Of a DNA stretch of 64,000 bases, positions 36,706-44,964 are shown one piece after another. Under the pieces are notes generated by a model. That model ran no database searches. It saw nothing but the letters and a program-made list of their open reading frames with translations, and was not told where the DNA came from. This DNA is from Bifidobacterium simiiventris (GTDB lineage: Bacteria; Actinomycetota; Actinomycetes; Actinomycetales; Bifidobacteriaceae). The DNA is taken from positions 51,183-115,182 of the forward strand of contig NZ_JAHBBG010000007.1 of the NCBI RefSeq assembly GCF_019331715.1. Reading direction: 5' to 3'. Made by a program: the position numbers and the translations under genes. Each line of letters begins with the position of its first letter. The first letter of the stretch is position 1.

Positions 36706-37596
36706 ATGAGTGATAACAACGCAACGCCGCAGACGCCGTTCGGCAACGATCCGCAGTCCCAGTCCTCGTCTTCCGCATACCCACAGGGCACCCAGTTCGG
36801 GTACGATCAAACGCCGCAGGCGTCCCCGGCGGCCGAACCCAACCCCTTCCAGCCGCAGCAACCGGATGCCGCCGGCTATGCTCAGCAGCCGGTTGCGTCT
36901 GCCGGCCAGCAATACTCGCAGACGTCGCAGCCGGCCGACGTCGGCCAGCCGTATGCGCAGCAGCCGCAACCAAATCCGTATGAGCAGGATCATCCTTACG
37001 CGCAGAATGCGCAGAACGGGCCCGAATTCATCGCGCCCAACCCGTACGCGCAAACAGGTTACGGGTATGCGGGCGGTGCCGCAGGTGGTCCGCAGTCCGG
37101 TCAGCTTGGTCAGCCGTACCCGCCGCAGGGGTACGCCTACCCGTATCCGCTGCCGGCGAACCAGCGTTGGAACACGATGTGCATCGTCGGATTCATCTTG
37201 GCGTTCGTGTTCGCGCCGGTCGGTGTGGTGCTGTCGGTCATCGCGATGATCCAGATCAGCAGGAGCGGCGAGAAAAGCAGGGGCATTGCGCTCGCGGGCA
37301 TCATCGTCGGTGCGGTCAACACGGTGATCCTGGTGATGGTGATCGTGGCGATCGCCGTGGGAATCGGCTCGTTCATGGATGCGGTCGAGCGCGGCTACAC
37401 GTATAGCGACGACTCGTACTCCACGGATTGCACGCTTACGATCGACGGCCAGTGCGTCGGGCTCGACGAACTGTACAAGTATGGCATCGATCCGGATGAT
37501 CTGGACGATCTGCGGGGCCTGCAAGGGCTGTTGCCGGGTTTGGAGTTCAATGGGCAGTCGACCGGTTGGGATGGTGCCGTGACCGTGACGCGGTGA
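36706..37596 (+). CDS. DUF4190-type membrane protein with Pro/Gln-rich N-terminus
   Basis: A 296-residue protein. The first ~145 residues are low-complexity and rich in Gln, Pro, Ser, Tyr ('AYPQGTQFGYDQ', 'QPYAQQPQPNPYEQ'). Two hydrophobic helices follow in the DUF4190 pattern ('IVGFILAFVFAPVGVVLSVIAM' read in parts, then 'IALAGIIVGAVNTVILV'), and a ~75-residue acidic C-terminal domain with one Cys pair. Function is unknown; such proteins are common in Actinobacteria. It starts 42 bp after the SNF2 gene. Confidence 0.8.
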   Translation: MSDNNATPQTPFGNDPQSQSSSSAYPQGTQFGYDQTPQASPAAEPNPFQPQQPDAAGYAQQPVASAGQQYSQTSQPADVGQPYAQQPQPNPYEQDHPYAQNAQNGPEFIAPNPYAQTGYGYAGGAAGGPQSGQLGQPYPPQGYAYPYPLPANQRWNTMCIVGFILAFVFAPVGVVLSVIAMIQISRSGEKSRGIALAGIIVGAVNTVILVMVIVAIAVGIGSFMDAVERGYTYSDDSYSTDCTLTIDGQCVGLDELYKYGIDPDDLDDLRGLQGLLPGLEFNGQSTGWDGAVTVTR

Positions 37597-37712
37597 TCGC
37601 GTGGCGCGATGAGCGGTGCTGGGTGTGCGCGGCGGGCGGCGCTGAGCATGCACGGTACTGAGTGTGCGTGGCGGGGTGGTGCGACACGCCGATGAGGGCG
37701 TCTTCTCGATGA

Positions 37713-37748
37713 TTTCAGGCTGGTTTTCGCGGTGAAATCAGCCTGAAA
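37713..37748. terminator. hairpin downstream of the DUF4190 gene
   Basis: TTTCAGGCTG at 37713 pairs with CAGCCTGAAA ending at 37748, with additional pairing inside. There is no clear T-run, and it stands 117 bp from the stop. The gap 37597-37921 otherwise holds only the tRNA promoter region. Confidence 0.45.
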
Positions 37749-37921
37749 CGCTACGTTGCCCACTGTGATGCGGCGCATGACGATGAGGGCTTAAAAAGCC
37801 TGTAATTGTAACGGTTTTAGGGTATTTTGCGACGTGATCGGCGAGCGCGACACGCCGAGAGTTGCGCTCGGCTCGGATATCTGTAATATATCTACTCGTT
37901 GCTTCGCACAACGAACAACAC

Positions 37922-37995
37922 GGCCCCGTAGCTCAGTTGGTTAGAGCGCCGCCCTGTCACGGCGGAGGTCACCGGTTCAAGTCCGGCCGGGGTCG
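37922..37995 (+). tRNA. tRNA-Asp (GTC)
   Basis: A 74-nt cloverleaf: acceptor GGCCCCG pairs with CGGGGTC (one G-U), D-arm GCTCAGTTGGTTAGAGC, anticodon loop CTGTCAC within the stem CCGCC/GGCGG, T-loop GGTTCAAGTCC. CCA is not encoded. A terminator follows at 38011. Confidence 0.97.
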
Positions 37996-38010
37996 CTTGA
38001 ATAGCTAAGA

Positions 38011-38033
38011 AACCCGGTTCGCCGGGTTTTTTT
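38011..38033 (+). terminator. terminator after tRNA-Asp
   Basis: AACCCGG-TTCG-CCGGGTT is followed by a run of Ts; it separates the two tRNA genes. Confidence 0.85.
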
Positions 38034-38045
38034 CAACTGTTCACT

Positions 38046-38118
38046 GGCTCTGTAGCTCAGTTGGTAGAGCGAACGACTGAAAATCGTTAGGTCAGCGGAT
38101 CGATGCCGCTCGGAGCCA
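38046..38118 (+). tRNA. tRNA-Phe (GAA)
   Basis: A 73-nt cloverleaf: acceptor GGCTCTG pairs with CGGAGCC (one U-G), anticodon stem AACGA/TCGTT with loop CTGAAAA giving anticodon GAA, discriminator A. CCA is not encoded. Confidence 0.97.
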
Positions 38119-38123
38119 CCGCC

Positions 38124-38165
38124 AAAACCCCGCAAGCCCAATCATTCCAAGGCTTGCGGGGTTTT
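38124..38165 (+). terminator. terminator after tRNA-Phe
   Basis: Perfect 15-bp arms AAAACCCCGCAAGCC (38124-38138) and GGCTTGCGGGGTTTT (38151-38165), with a T-tract inside the right arm. Confidence 0.85.
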
Positions 38166-38280
38166 CTGCATTCCGCGCCGAAGTCCGTAAAAACGGACTA
38201 ATCCGTATTTGATCCGTAGATTCGATGCTAACGGGGTTATAGGCCGACATTCGGTGGCGTAAGGTTCGCGCCCACATTCT

Positions 38281-38741
38281 CCCGGGCATACGGCCGGTTT
38301 GGGGTGCGGAAACGGCCGTAAGCCCGGGAGGAGCGTGGGGGCTTATGACCCTCAGGGCTGCGGCCGCATTCTCCCGGGCATACGGCCTGCTGTTGCGTCT
38401 GAAACGGCCGTATGCCCGGGTAGGGGGTGACCGTGACTGCTGCTCCCCGGGCATACGGCCGGTTTGGGGATCCGTAGAGACCGTAAGCCCGGGAGTGGGC
38501 CATACCATCCTAGGCAACGGTCTTTCCCCGGGCATACTGCCGGTTCGGAGGCCAAAACTGGGCGTATGCCCGGGCGGAGGCGAGATTTCGGGCTCAGTTC
38601 CCGGGCATACGGTCTGCTGTTGCGCCTGAAACGGCCGTAAGCCCGGGAAGGACGTGGGCTTGGCCTCTCTTCTCAGGCCTGCGGTTACATTCTCCCGGGC
38701 ATACGGTCGGTTTGGGGTGCGGAAACGGGCGTATGCCCGGG
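38281..38741. repeat. cluster of six 48-bp hairpin units
   Basis: Six palindromic units, each exactly 48 bp, lie at 38281-38328, 38373-38420, 38446-38493, 38527-38574, 38600-38647 and 38694-38741. Each opens with CCCGGGCATAC and closes with GTATGCCCGGG or GTAAGCCCGGG. Two loop types alternate: GGTTTGGGG-like (units 1, 3, 6, with 4 a variant) and TGCTGTTGCG (units 2, 5). Spacing varies from 25 to 46 bp, and the linkers after units 1 and 5 resemble each other. No gene is credible between 38166 and 38966. Confidence 0.85.
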
Positions 38742-38966
38742 AGGGGCGCGCGAGATATGGTGCGGCAAAGATGAAGATGCGGAGAGGACGGAACGGTGCC
38801 GCGGGAGGGAGAAAAGATGTCACCACGGCACTCGCGGAGTCCTCTTGTGCCGGATCCGCACAGGCAGATCAGGGTGTATGCCGCCGCGGCGCCCGCGGAG
38901 CCTCCCTCAAGGGAGACGCACGTACCGGACGGCGGCCATACGTTTGTGACTGATGTCGCTCATGAA

Positions 38967-40253
38967 TCAGTCCTCCCAGATGTCATCACCCAGCGACTGG
39001 ATGAACGCGGTCAGTTCGCGGGCCATCTCCTCGTGCTCGGCCACGCGCGGATGGCCCGGCGTGGCGGCGCCGTTGCGCGAATACAGGAAATGGTAGGCGA
39101 CGGCACCGTGCTCATCCTTGGGGTGCGTGAGGTCCGTGGCGGTGCATGCCGCGGCCGTGCCGGTCACGGCGCGATGCGCACTGTCCGCGGTATCCGCAGC
39201 GGCGTACCGGGTCGTGCCGAACGGTTCGCTCGTCGGCTCGCCAATCGTCGCGTTAAACTCGCGTACGGCCTCGTCGATGGCTCGATCCCATGCCGGGTCG
39301 TGGCGCAGCACGGTGGTCGTGCAGATGATCGTCGCCTTCGGATATCGCGCGTGGATGCCGCGCAGGAAATCCACGTACCGGGCGCGCCAGTGCGACGCCT
39401 GTTCGCCGTGGTAGTCCTCGGCCATGAAATCGACCGGATGGGAGTCGTTCTGCCCGACCGCGACGATCACGACGTGCGGCGTGTACCGCGCGAAATCCCA
39501 CGGTTTCGTCTCGCCGAGCGCCGGGTTGTACTCGATGCGGTCCCAGATGCTTTCCTGACCGATGTAATCCGGTCCGCAGAACCAGCCGATGCCGTCGATC
39601 AGCGCCGCGCCGCCCTGCGACGTGTCGTGCAGCGCCGCGCCGAGATTGCGCGCGGTGATCGCCGCATACGAATACCACGCGTTGCTGTACCCGCTGAGGT
39701 CGACGTCCGGGTCGGCCTTGCCGACGTACAGCGCGGCCTCGTTGCGCTCTCCGCAGGAGACGGAATCGCCGAACACCTCGATGCGGCGGGTCGGTGCAGG
39801 ATCGAGCGGCGGCATGATCTCGGCGCCGGTGTCGAGTCCGAATCCGAGGATCTCGAGGTAGTGCATGCCGTCCTGGCGCTTGAACACGACCGCCTCGTGT
39901 TCGATGTTCGGCAGGTTCTCGGCCAGCGTGACCGTGACCGGGCCGTATACGTTGCCGTCGGCGTAGGCGGTGTTGACTGCCGGGTCGGCTGCTCCGGAAG
40001 GGATTCGTACGGCGGTCTGCATGCCGTCGATGATGACGCCGATCTTCGTATCGCCGTAATTCCAATGGTTGACGACGGTTGCGGTGAGCGACGTGCCGGT
40101 GAAGCGGAACGCGGCCTGCGTGTATGGGAAGACCCAGATCGGACGTTCGGGGTCGGCGTCGTCGATGCGGCCCATCGTACGCAGTGCCGGGTTGCCGGGG
40201 GTGATGGTGACGTGATCTGTGGATGCGGTGTCGGATGCGTGACCGTTGTGCAT
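38967..40253 (-). CDS. CE2-like SGNH acetylesterase
   Basis: A 428-residue two-domain esterase. The N-terminal beta-sandwich (about 1-150, 'RPIWVFPYTQAAFRFTGTSL') precedes an SGNH domain with 'EVFGDSVSCGERN' (Ser), 'VAVGQNDSHP' (Asn) and 'TDLTHPKDEHG' (Asp/His). This layout is that of carbohydrate esterase family 2, which deacetylates xylan and mannan oligosaccharides. There is no signal peptide. The start at 40253 follows CAGGAG; earlier in-frame ATGs are weaker. It is divergent from the GH1 gene and shares its promoter region with the LacI-type site at 40356, so both are probably induced together. Confidence 0.82.
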   Translation of the reverse strand: MHNGHASDTASTDHVTITPGNPALRTMGRIDDADPERPIWVFPYTQAAFRFTGTSLTATVVNHWNYGDTKIGVIIDGMQTAVRIPSGAADPAVNTAYADGNVYGPVTVTLAENLPNIEHEAVVFKRQDGMHYLEILGFGLDTGAEIMPPLDPAPTRRIEVFGDSVSCGERNEAALYVGKADPDVDLSGYSNAWYSYAAITARNLGAALHDTSQGGAALIDGIGWFCGPDYIGQESIWDRIEYNPALGETKPWDFARYTPHVVIVAVGQNDSHPVDFMAEDYHGEQASHWRARYVDFLRGIHARYPKATIICTTTVLRHDPAWDRAIDEAVREFNATIGEPTSEPFGTTRYAAADTADSAHRAVTGTAAACTATDLTHPKDEHGAVAYHFLYSRNGAATPGHPRVAEHEEMARELTAFIQSLGDDIWED

Positions 40254-40355
40254 GGCGTACTCCTGGCTCTTCATTGATTTGGATGATGCCAACTGTAGTC
40301 CGGTGCACGGCGTCGCGGTGATTATTGACTTGGTCGAATCCAGTATGCGCAACAT

Positions 40356-40369
40356 CTTAACCGGTTAAT
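40356..40369. promoter_or_regulatory. LacI-type operator between CE2 and GH1 genes
   Basis: CTTAACCGGTTAAT contains the perfect 12-bp palindrome TTAACCGGTTAA with a central CG, typical of LacI-family sites. It lies 103 bp from the CE2 start and 167 bp from the GH1 start. Related copies are at 42297 and 52740. Confidence 0.75.
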
Positions 40370-40535
40370 GGAAGATGTGGTGTCCTGAACGAACATGGAG
40401 TAAACTACCAATTGGTCGCTAATGATGGCGGCCGTTGCCGATTCGTCGGATACCCAAACAGATGCGCCCCGCCATGCCCCGTACGATTGGCCAACGTCGA
40501 ACAAGCGATCACGTGAATCGAGAAAGGAACCACCC

Positions 40536-41924
40536 ATGAAGCTGCCCAAGGACTTCATGCTCGGCACCGCCACCGCCTCCTACCAGATCGAAGGCGCGGT
40601 CGACGAGGACGGCCGCTGCCCGTCCATCTGGGACACGTTCTCCCACGCCGGGCATACCGTCAACGGCGACACCGGCGACGTGGCCACTGATTCATACCAC
40701 CGCTACAAGGAGGACATCGCCCTGCTCAAGGACCTCGGCGTCGATTCCTATCGTTTCTCCATCGCCATGCCGCGCATCCTGCCGACCGACGGCGGCCCGG
40801 TCAACGAGAAGGGCGTCGACTTCTACGATCGCGTGGTCGACGAACTGCTCGAGGCCGGCATCAAGCCGTGCGCCACGGTCTATCACTGGGATCTGCCGCA
40901 GTACCTCGGCGACAAGGGCGGCTGGCTCAACCGCGACACCGCGTGGCGCGTGGCCGAGTACGCCCGCGTGATGGGCGAGCGTCTCGGCGATCGCGTCGAT
41001 ACGTGGATCACCGTCAACGAGCCATGGTGCGTCTCCTACCTGAGTTACGGCGGCACTGAGCAGGCCCCGGGCCTCGGGGACGGGCCGGCCGCGTTCGAGG
41101 CCGTGCATCACGTCAACCTGGCGCATGGCCTGATTGCTGAAGCGCTTCACCAGACGATCACGAAGGAGTACGCCAAGGTCGCGGTCACGCTCAACCTCCA
41201 GGTCAACCGCGGCGATGCCGACGCCGTGCACCGCACCGATCTGATCGGCAACCGCGTCTTCCTTGATCCGATGCTGCGCGGCTACTATCCGAACGAGCTG
41301 TTCGCGGTCACCAAGGGCCTCTGCAACTGGAAATTCATCAAGGACGGCGATCTCGACATCATCCACCAGCCGATCGATCTGCTCGGTCTGAACTACTACT
41401 CGACCGGTCTGGTCGCGATGAGCGACCGCCCGCAGTTCCCGCAGTCCACTGCGGCGAGCGTATTCCCCGGCTGCAGCGACATCGATTGGCTGCCGACCGA
41501 CGGCCCGCATACCGAAATGGGCTGGAACATCGACCCGAACGGCCTGTACGACCTGTTGGTGCGGCTGCACAACGACTACCCGGAGTACCCGCTGTTCATC
41601 ACCGAGAACGGCATGGCCTGCCCGGATCGGCTGGTCGAGGAGACGGATCCGGCGACCGGTGAAACGGTTAAGGCCGTGCATGACGACGACCGCATCGACT
41701 ACCTCACCAGGCACTTCGACGCGGCCCGCCGCGCGATGGAGGCCGGCGTGCCGCTCGCCGGCTACTTCGTGTGGTCGCTGCTCGACAACTTCGAGTGGGC
41801 CTTCGGCTACACCAAGCGTTTCGGCATCACCTACGTGAACTACGAGACGCAGGAACGCACCCCGAAGGACAGCTTCAAGTGGTACAGGAAGCTCATCGCC
41901 TCGCGCGAACTGCCCGAGCTGTGA
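40536..41924 (+). CDS. GH1 beta-glycosidase
   Basis: A 462-residue GH1 enzyme. The acid/base is Glu162 in 'WITVNEPWCV', the nucleophile Glu357 in 'LFITENGMA', and the glycone pocket shows 'YHWDLPQ' and 'WSLLDNFEWAFGY'. It lacks the phosphate-binding signature expected of 6-phospho-glycosidases, so it acts on free sugars. The start at 40536 follows AGAAAGGAAC; the frame is open upstream but crosses the promoter. In this locus it probably removes non-reducing glucose (or mannose) from gluco-mannan oligosaccharides. The exact aglycone cannot be read. Confidence 0.93.
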   Translation: MKLPKDFMLGTATASYQIEGAVDEDGRCPSIWDTFSHAGHTVNGDTGDVATDSYHRYKEDIALLKDLGVDSYRFSIAMPRILPTDGGPVNEKGVDFYDRVVDELLEAGIKPCATVYHWDLPQYLGDKGGWLNRDTAWRVAEYARVMGERLGDRVDTWITVNEPWCVSYLSYGGTEQAPGLGDGPAAFEAVHHVNLAHGLIAEALHQTITKEYAKVAVTLNLQVNRGDADAVHRTDLIGNRVFLDPMLRGYYPNELFAVTKGLCNWKFIKDGDLDIIHQPIDLLGLNYYSTGLVAMSDRPQFPQSTAASVFPGCSDIDWLPTDGPHTEMGWNIDPNGLYDLLVRLHNDYPEYPLFITENGMACPDRLVEETDPATGETVKAVHDDDRIDYLTRHFDAARRAMEAGVPLAGYFVWSLLDNFEWAFGYTKRFGITYVNYETQERTPKDSFKWYRKLIASRELPEL

Positions 41925-41937
41925 GCTGATGCCGCCG

Positions 41938-41987
41938 GTGGCGGTTTTCTTTCGCTGAGTGGGCATTCAGTGAAAGAAAACCGCCAC
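41938..41987. terminator. hairpin after GH1, TGGCGGTTTTC family copy 2
   Basis: GTGGCGGTTTTCTTTC pairs with GAAAGAAAACCGCCAC; the inner stem is CTGA/TCAG. It is closely related to the hairpin at 26634. Its position 14 bp after the GH1 stop suits a terminator. Confidence 0.7.
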
Positions 41988-42296
41988 GCAAGGTTATGAG
42001 ATGCCTCTGCGATGACGGAGAGGCCCCGTTGTACCACGCGGAATCCGTCCGATGCGGGCTGATGCTTTCTTGCTGTGCGGGCTTCCGATCAGCGTTCCGT
42101 CTCTGCCTGATAAATTGAACCGCTTCACTTTTTGTCGTGTTATTGCAAGAAGATGAACTGCCTTGTATTCTATGTCCAATCTATGGAATGCTGTCAGAAG
42201 GCGATGACGCCGATTTCGGCAGTCGCGTATTTCCCTAGATTTCAATGGTTTTCGCATGTCTGATGGGGCTTCGCGGGCATCTGCGCCGCGACACGC

Positions 42297-42310
42297 CTTA
42301 ACCGGTTAAG
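42297..42310. promoter_or_regulatory. LacI-type operator upstream of the second ABC transporter
   Basis: CTTAACCGGTTAAG is a perfect 14-bp palindrome, 140 bp before the binding-protein gene. The gap 41988-42449 holds no gene; it is more AT-rich than its surroundings, and a second weak symmetrical site TGAACCGCTTCA lies at 42116-42127. Confidence 0.78.
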
Positions 42311-42449
42311 AAAATCTCTGATACACTGAATGCAAGACGAGTTCAAGCTATCGATCGTCGCCAATGATGGTGATTGATCGACCCGTCGCCGGAACGGTCC
42401 GGTACATAGCGGAGAAGAACAGGCCAATGCAGGCAAGGAAGGATTACAG

Positions 42450-43754
42450 ATGAACAAGTTTAAGCCGGTTATGGCGTCGATCGTTTCACTGGCAGTACTC
42501 GCAAGCGTGGGCGCATGCGGGGAAACCAACAGCAGCAGCGGTTCGTCTGATGGCACGGTCACCATCAAGATCCAGAACTACGATACCGGTTTCGGTGCTC
42601 CGTCCGGAAAGAACAAGGGTGCCGATCTGTGGAACAAGTACATGAAGGAGCACCCCAACGTCAAGATCGAGGAAACCCGCGCTGCGTCCTCCGATGACGC
42701 CCGAGCCGCCTTCAACACCGCTATCTCCACCGGTTCCAACGCCTATGACGTCTACCTCGCCGACATCGACTGGATGCCTTCCATCGTGGCGATGGCCGAT
42801 AAGTTCGTGGATCTGACTCCGTACGCAAAGGACAACGACTGGACGGACGTGAAGCGAGAAACCGCCACCGTCAACGGCCGTCTCATCGGTGCTGGCACGG
42901 ACTCCGGCCCCGAGGCAATCTGCTATCGTGCCGATCTTCTTGAAAAGGCCGGTTTCCCGTCCGATCGCGAATCCGTCGCGAAGTGGATCGGCGGGGAGAA
43001 CGCCACTTGGGAGTCCTACTTCAAGGCCGGCAAGGAATATACGGAGAAAACCGGTCTTCCTTGGTTCGATTCGCTTGCCAGCACCTGGCAGAGCATGATC
43101 AACCAGGTCGATGAATCCTACATTTCCCGTGACAGCAACGAAGTCATCGCGACGACGAACGACAAGGTCAAGAGCGATTACGACCAGCTCACCTCCGTCA
43201 CCGATCTCTCCGCCCACCTGGTGCAGTGGAGCGATGACTGGAACGCTGCGTTCGGAGCCGATGACGGCTTCGCCACCATCCAGTGCCCGATGTGGATGCT
43301 GAACACCATTCGCGGCAACTCCGGTGAGGACTTCAAGGGCTGGGACATCGCCGACGTCTTCCCGGGCGAGGGCGGCAACTGGGGCGGCGCCTTCTTCGTC
43401 GTACCGGAATCCTCCCCGGTCAAGGAGGAGGCGGCCAAGCTCGTCACCTGGCTGACGGCCAAGGACCAGCAGGTGGACATGTTCACCAAGGCCGATCACT
43501 ACCCGAGCTCCGTCTCCGCGCGTAAGGATCCGGCCGTGTACGACAAGACCGACGAGTGGTTCAATAACGCGCCGATCGGCAAGATCTACGATAACCAGGC
43601 GAACGCCTACAAGATCAATCCGTACAAGGGCGATCAGTACTTCGACATCCAGAGCAAGATGATCGATGCACTCAACCGCGTCGATGCCACCAAGGAACAG
43701 ACCCCATCCGAGTCTTGGAAGCAGTGGGTCAACGATGTCAAGGCTTTGAGCTGA
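42450..43754 (+). CDS. ABC transporter solute-binding lipoprotein (mannan locus)
   Basis: A 434-residue family-1 extracellular binding protein. The signal peptide ends in a lipobox-like VGAC, followed by a Ser/Gly linker (ETNSSSGSSDG). 'NAYDVYLADIDWMPSIVAMADKFVDLTPY' read in parts is the usual domain-1 pattern, and Trp residues (WQSM, NWGGAFFV) suit sugar stacking. It has little likeness to the two binding proteins in the first locus. It is followed by two permeases and preceded by a LacI-type operator. Beta-manno- or galacto-manno-oligosaccharides are the inferred ligands. Confidence 0.92.
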   Translation: MNKFKPVMASIVSLAVLASVGACGETNSSSGSSDGTVTIKIQNYDTGFGAPSGKNKGADLWNKYMKEHPNVKIEETRAASSDDARAAFNTAISTGSNAYDVYLADIDWMPSIVAMADKFVDLTPYAKDNDWTDVKRETATVNGRLIGAGTDSGPEAICYRADLLEKAGFPSDRESVAKWIGGENATWESYFKAGKEYTEKTGLPWFDSLASTWQSMINQVDESYISRDSNEVIATTNDKVKSDYDQLTSVTDLSAHLVQWSDDWNAAFGADDGFATIQCPMWMLNTIRGNSGEDFKGWDIADVFPGEGGNWGGAFFVVPESSPVKEEAAKLVTWLTAKDQQVDMFTKADHYPSSVSARKDPAVYDKTDEWFNNAPIGKIYDNQANAYKINPYKGDQYFDIQSKMIDALNRVDATKEQTPSESWKQWVNDVKALS

Positions 43755-43765
43755 CCATCAATCTT

Positions 43766-43803
43766 CCCGGGGCCTCGTTCACCTCCTTTGGCGGGGCCCC
43801 GGG
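43766..43803 (+). terminator. intercistronic GC-rich hairpin between binding protein and permease
   Basis: CCCGGGGCC (43766-43774) pairs closely with GGCCCCGGG (43795-43803), followed by TTGTTCCTT. Such hairpins typically keep binding-protein RNA more abundant than permease RNA. Confidence 0.65.
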
Positions 43804-43842
43804 TTGTTCCTTGGGGGAAATAGGAAAGACAGAGGGACGAAT

Positions 43843-44961
43843 ATGGCAAACACCGCTCATGCGACCAGTGAATCTTCGTCGTTGAAAAACAAACTGAGTA
43901 TCTTCGAATGGAAAACTGCACCGTACCTGTACGTGGCGCCATTCTTCATCCTGTTTGCGGCCGTGGGATTGTTCCCGCTGCTGTACACCGCGTATATCGC
44001 CACACGGCAATACAACACGTTGACCGGAGACGGCGGCGTAGCGGTCTGCGGCGCCACCTGCGGCGACAGCAGTCCGAGCGTGTTCGCCAACTTCGCATGG
44101 GTGGTCCATCAGGAATCGTTCTGGGATGCGTTGAGGAACTCCTTCTCCATCTTCATCCTGAGCTCCGTGCCGCAGATCATCCTGGCGCTGTTCCTTGCCT
44201 GGATCCTCAACGCGAATCTCAAGGCGAAGACGTTCTGGCGCATGGGCGTGCTGCTGCCGTACATCGTCGCTCCCTCCGCCGCAGGCATCATCTTCTCCCA
44301 GATCTTCTCCGACAAGCAGGGCGTCATCAACGTGCTGCTGACCAACATCGGTCTCAACCCGATCATGTGGCACGCCGATACGTTCTGGTCGCACGTGGCG
44401 ATCGCCACGATCGTCAACTTCCGCTGGACCGGCTACAACACGCTGATCTTCCTCGCCGCCATCCAGGCAATTCCCAGCGACGTCCTTGAGGCCGCCGTCG
44501 TGGACGGCGCCGGCGCGTGGCGCACCTTCCGATCCGTGGTGCTTCCGATGCTGCGTCCGACGTTGATCTTCGTGATCATCACTTCGACCATCGGCGGTCT
44601 GCAGATCTTCGACGAGCCGCAGATGTTCCACAACAGCACCAACGGATACGGCGGTCCGAACCGGCAATACCTGACGCTGTCGCTGTACCTATGGGATATG
44701 GGCTTCAACAAGGTGACCATCGGCCAGCCGAATCTGGGGCGTGCTGCGGCCGTGGCGTGGATCCTGTTCCTCATCATCGTGATTCTTGCAGTGATCAACT
44801 TCCTCATCACGCAACGTCTTTCGACCGGCAGCAAGATCAAGAATCAAAAGGGCCAGATGGCCCAGATCAAGGCCCAGCAGGACAAGGAATACGAGTTGGC
44901 CCAGCGTTCCGGGGCCAATGCGCGTCAGGCCGCCGGCGTCATGATCGGAAAGGAGAACTGA
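43843..44961 (+). CDS. sugar ABC transporter permease 1 (mannan locus)
   Basis: A 372-residue permease of the MalF/UgpA type. It has six membrane spans; the EAA loop is 'VLEAAVVDGAGAWRTFRSVVLPML'. A ~45-residue charged C-terminal tail ('QMAQIKAQQDKEYELAQ') extends beyond the last span. The start at 43843 follows AGAGGGA; an upstream ATG at 43804 falls inside the hairpin region. It is translationally close to the next permease (3-nt gap). No ATPase gene is present; a shared MsmK-type ATPase is presumed. Confidence 0.92.
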   Translation: MANTAHATSESSSLKNKLSIFEWKTAPYLYVAPFFILFAAVGLFPLLYTAYIATRQYNTLTGDGGVAVCGATCGDSSPSVFANFAWVVHQESFWDALRNSFSIFILSSVPQIILALFLAWILNANLKAKTFWRMGVLLPYIVAPSAAGIIFSQIFSDKQGVINVLLTNIGLNPIMWHADTFWSHVAIATIVNFRWTGYNTLIFLAAIQAIPSDVLEAAVVDGAGAWRTFRSVVLPMLRPTLIFVIITSTIGGLQIFDEPQMFHNSTNGYGGPNRQYLTLSLYLWDMGFNKVTIGQPNLGRAAAVAWILFLIIVILAVINFLITQRLSTGSKIKNQKGQMAQIKAQQDKEYELAQRSGANARQAAGVMIGKEN

Positions 44962-44964
44962 GCC

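Noticed and set aside
37922..38118. tRNA genes as an attachment site for an integrated element
   Set aside because: No integrase gene and no repeated tRNA 3' end were seen on either side.
38281..38741. The six-unit repeat as a CRISPR array
   Set aside because: The units are long perfect palindromes with variable, partly related spacers; no cas gene is nearby.
38092..38826. A minus-strand frame with repeated 'SRAYARF.TPNRPYAR' peptides
   Set aside because: The peptide repeats come from the six 48-bp DNA hairpins read in one frame; it also runs into tRNA-Phe, so it is not a gene.
42116..42127. TGAACCGCTTCA as a further LacI operator
   Set aside because: The symmetry is imperfect in the centre and the sequence differs from the CTTAACCGGTTAAG set; not enough to call a separate feature.
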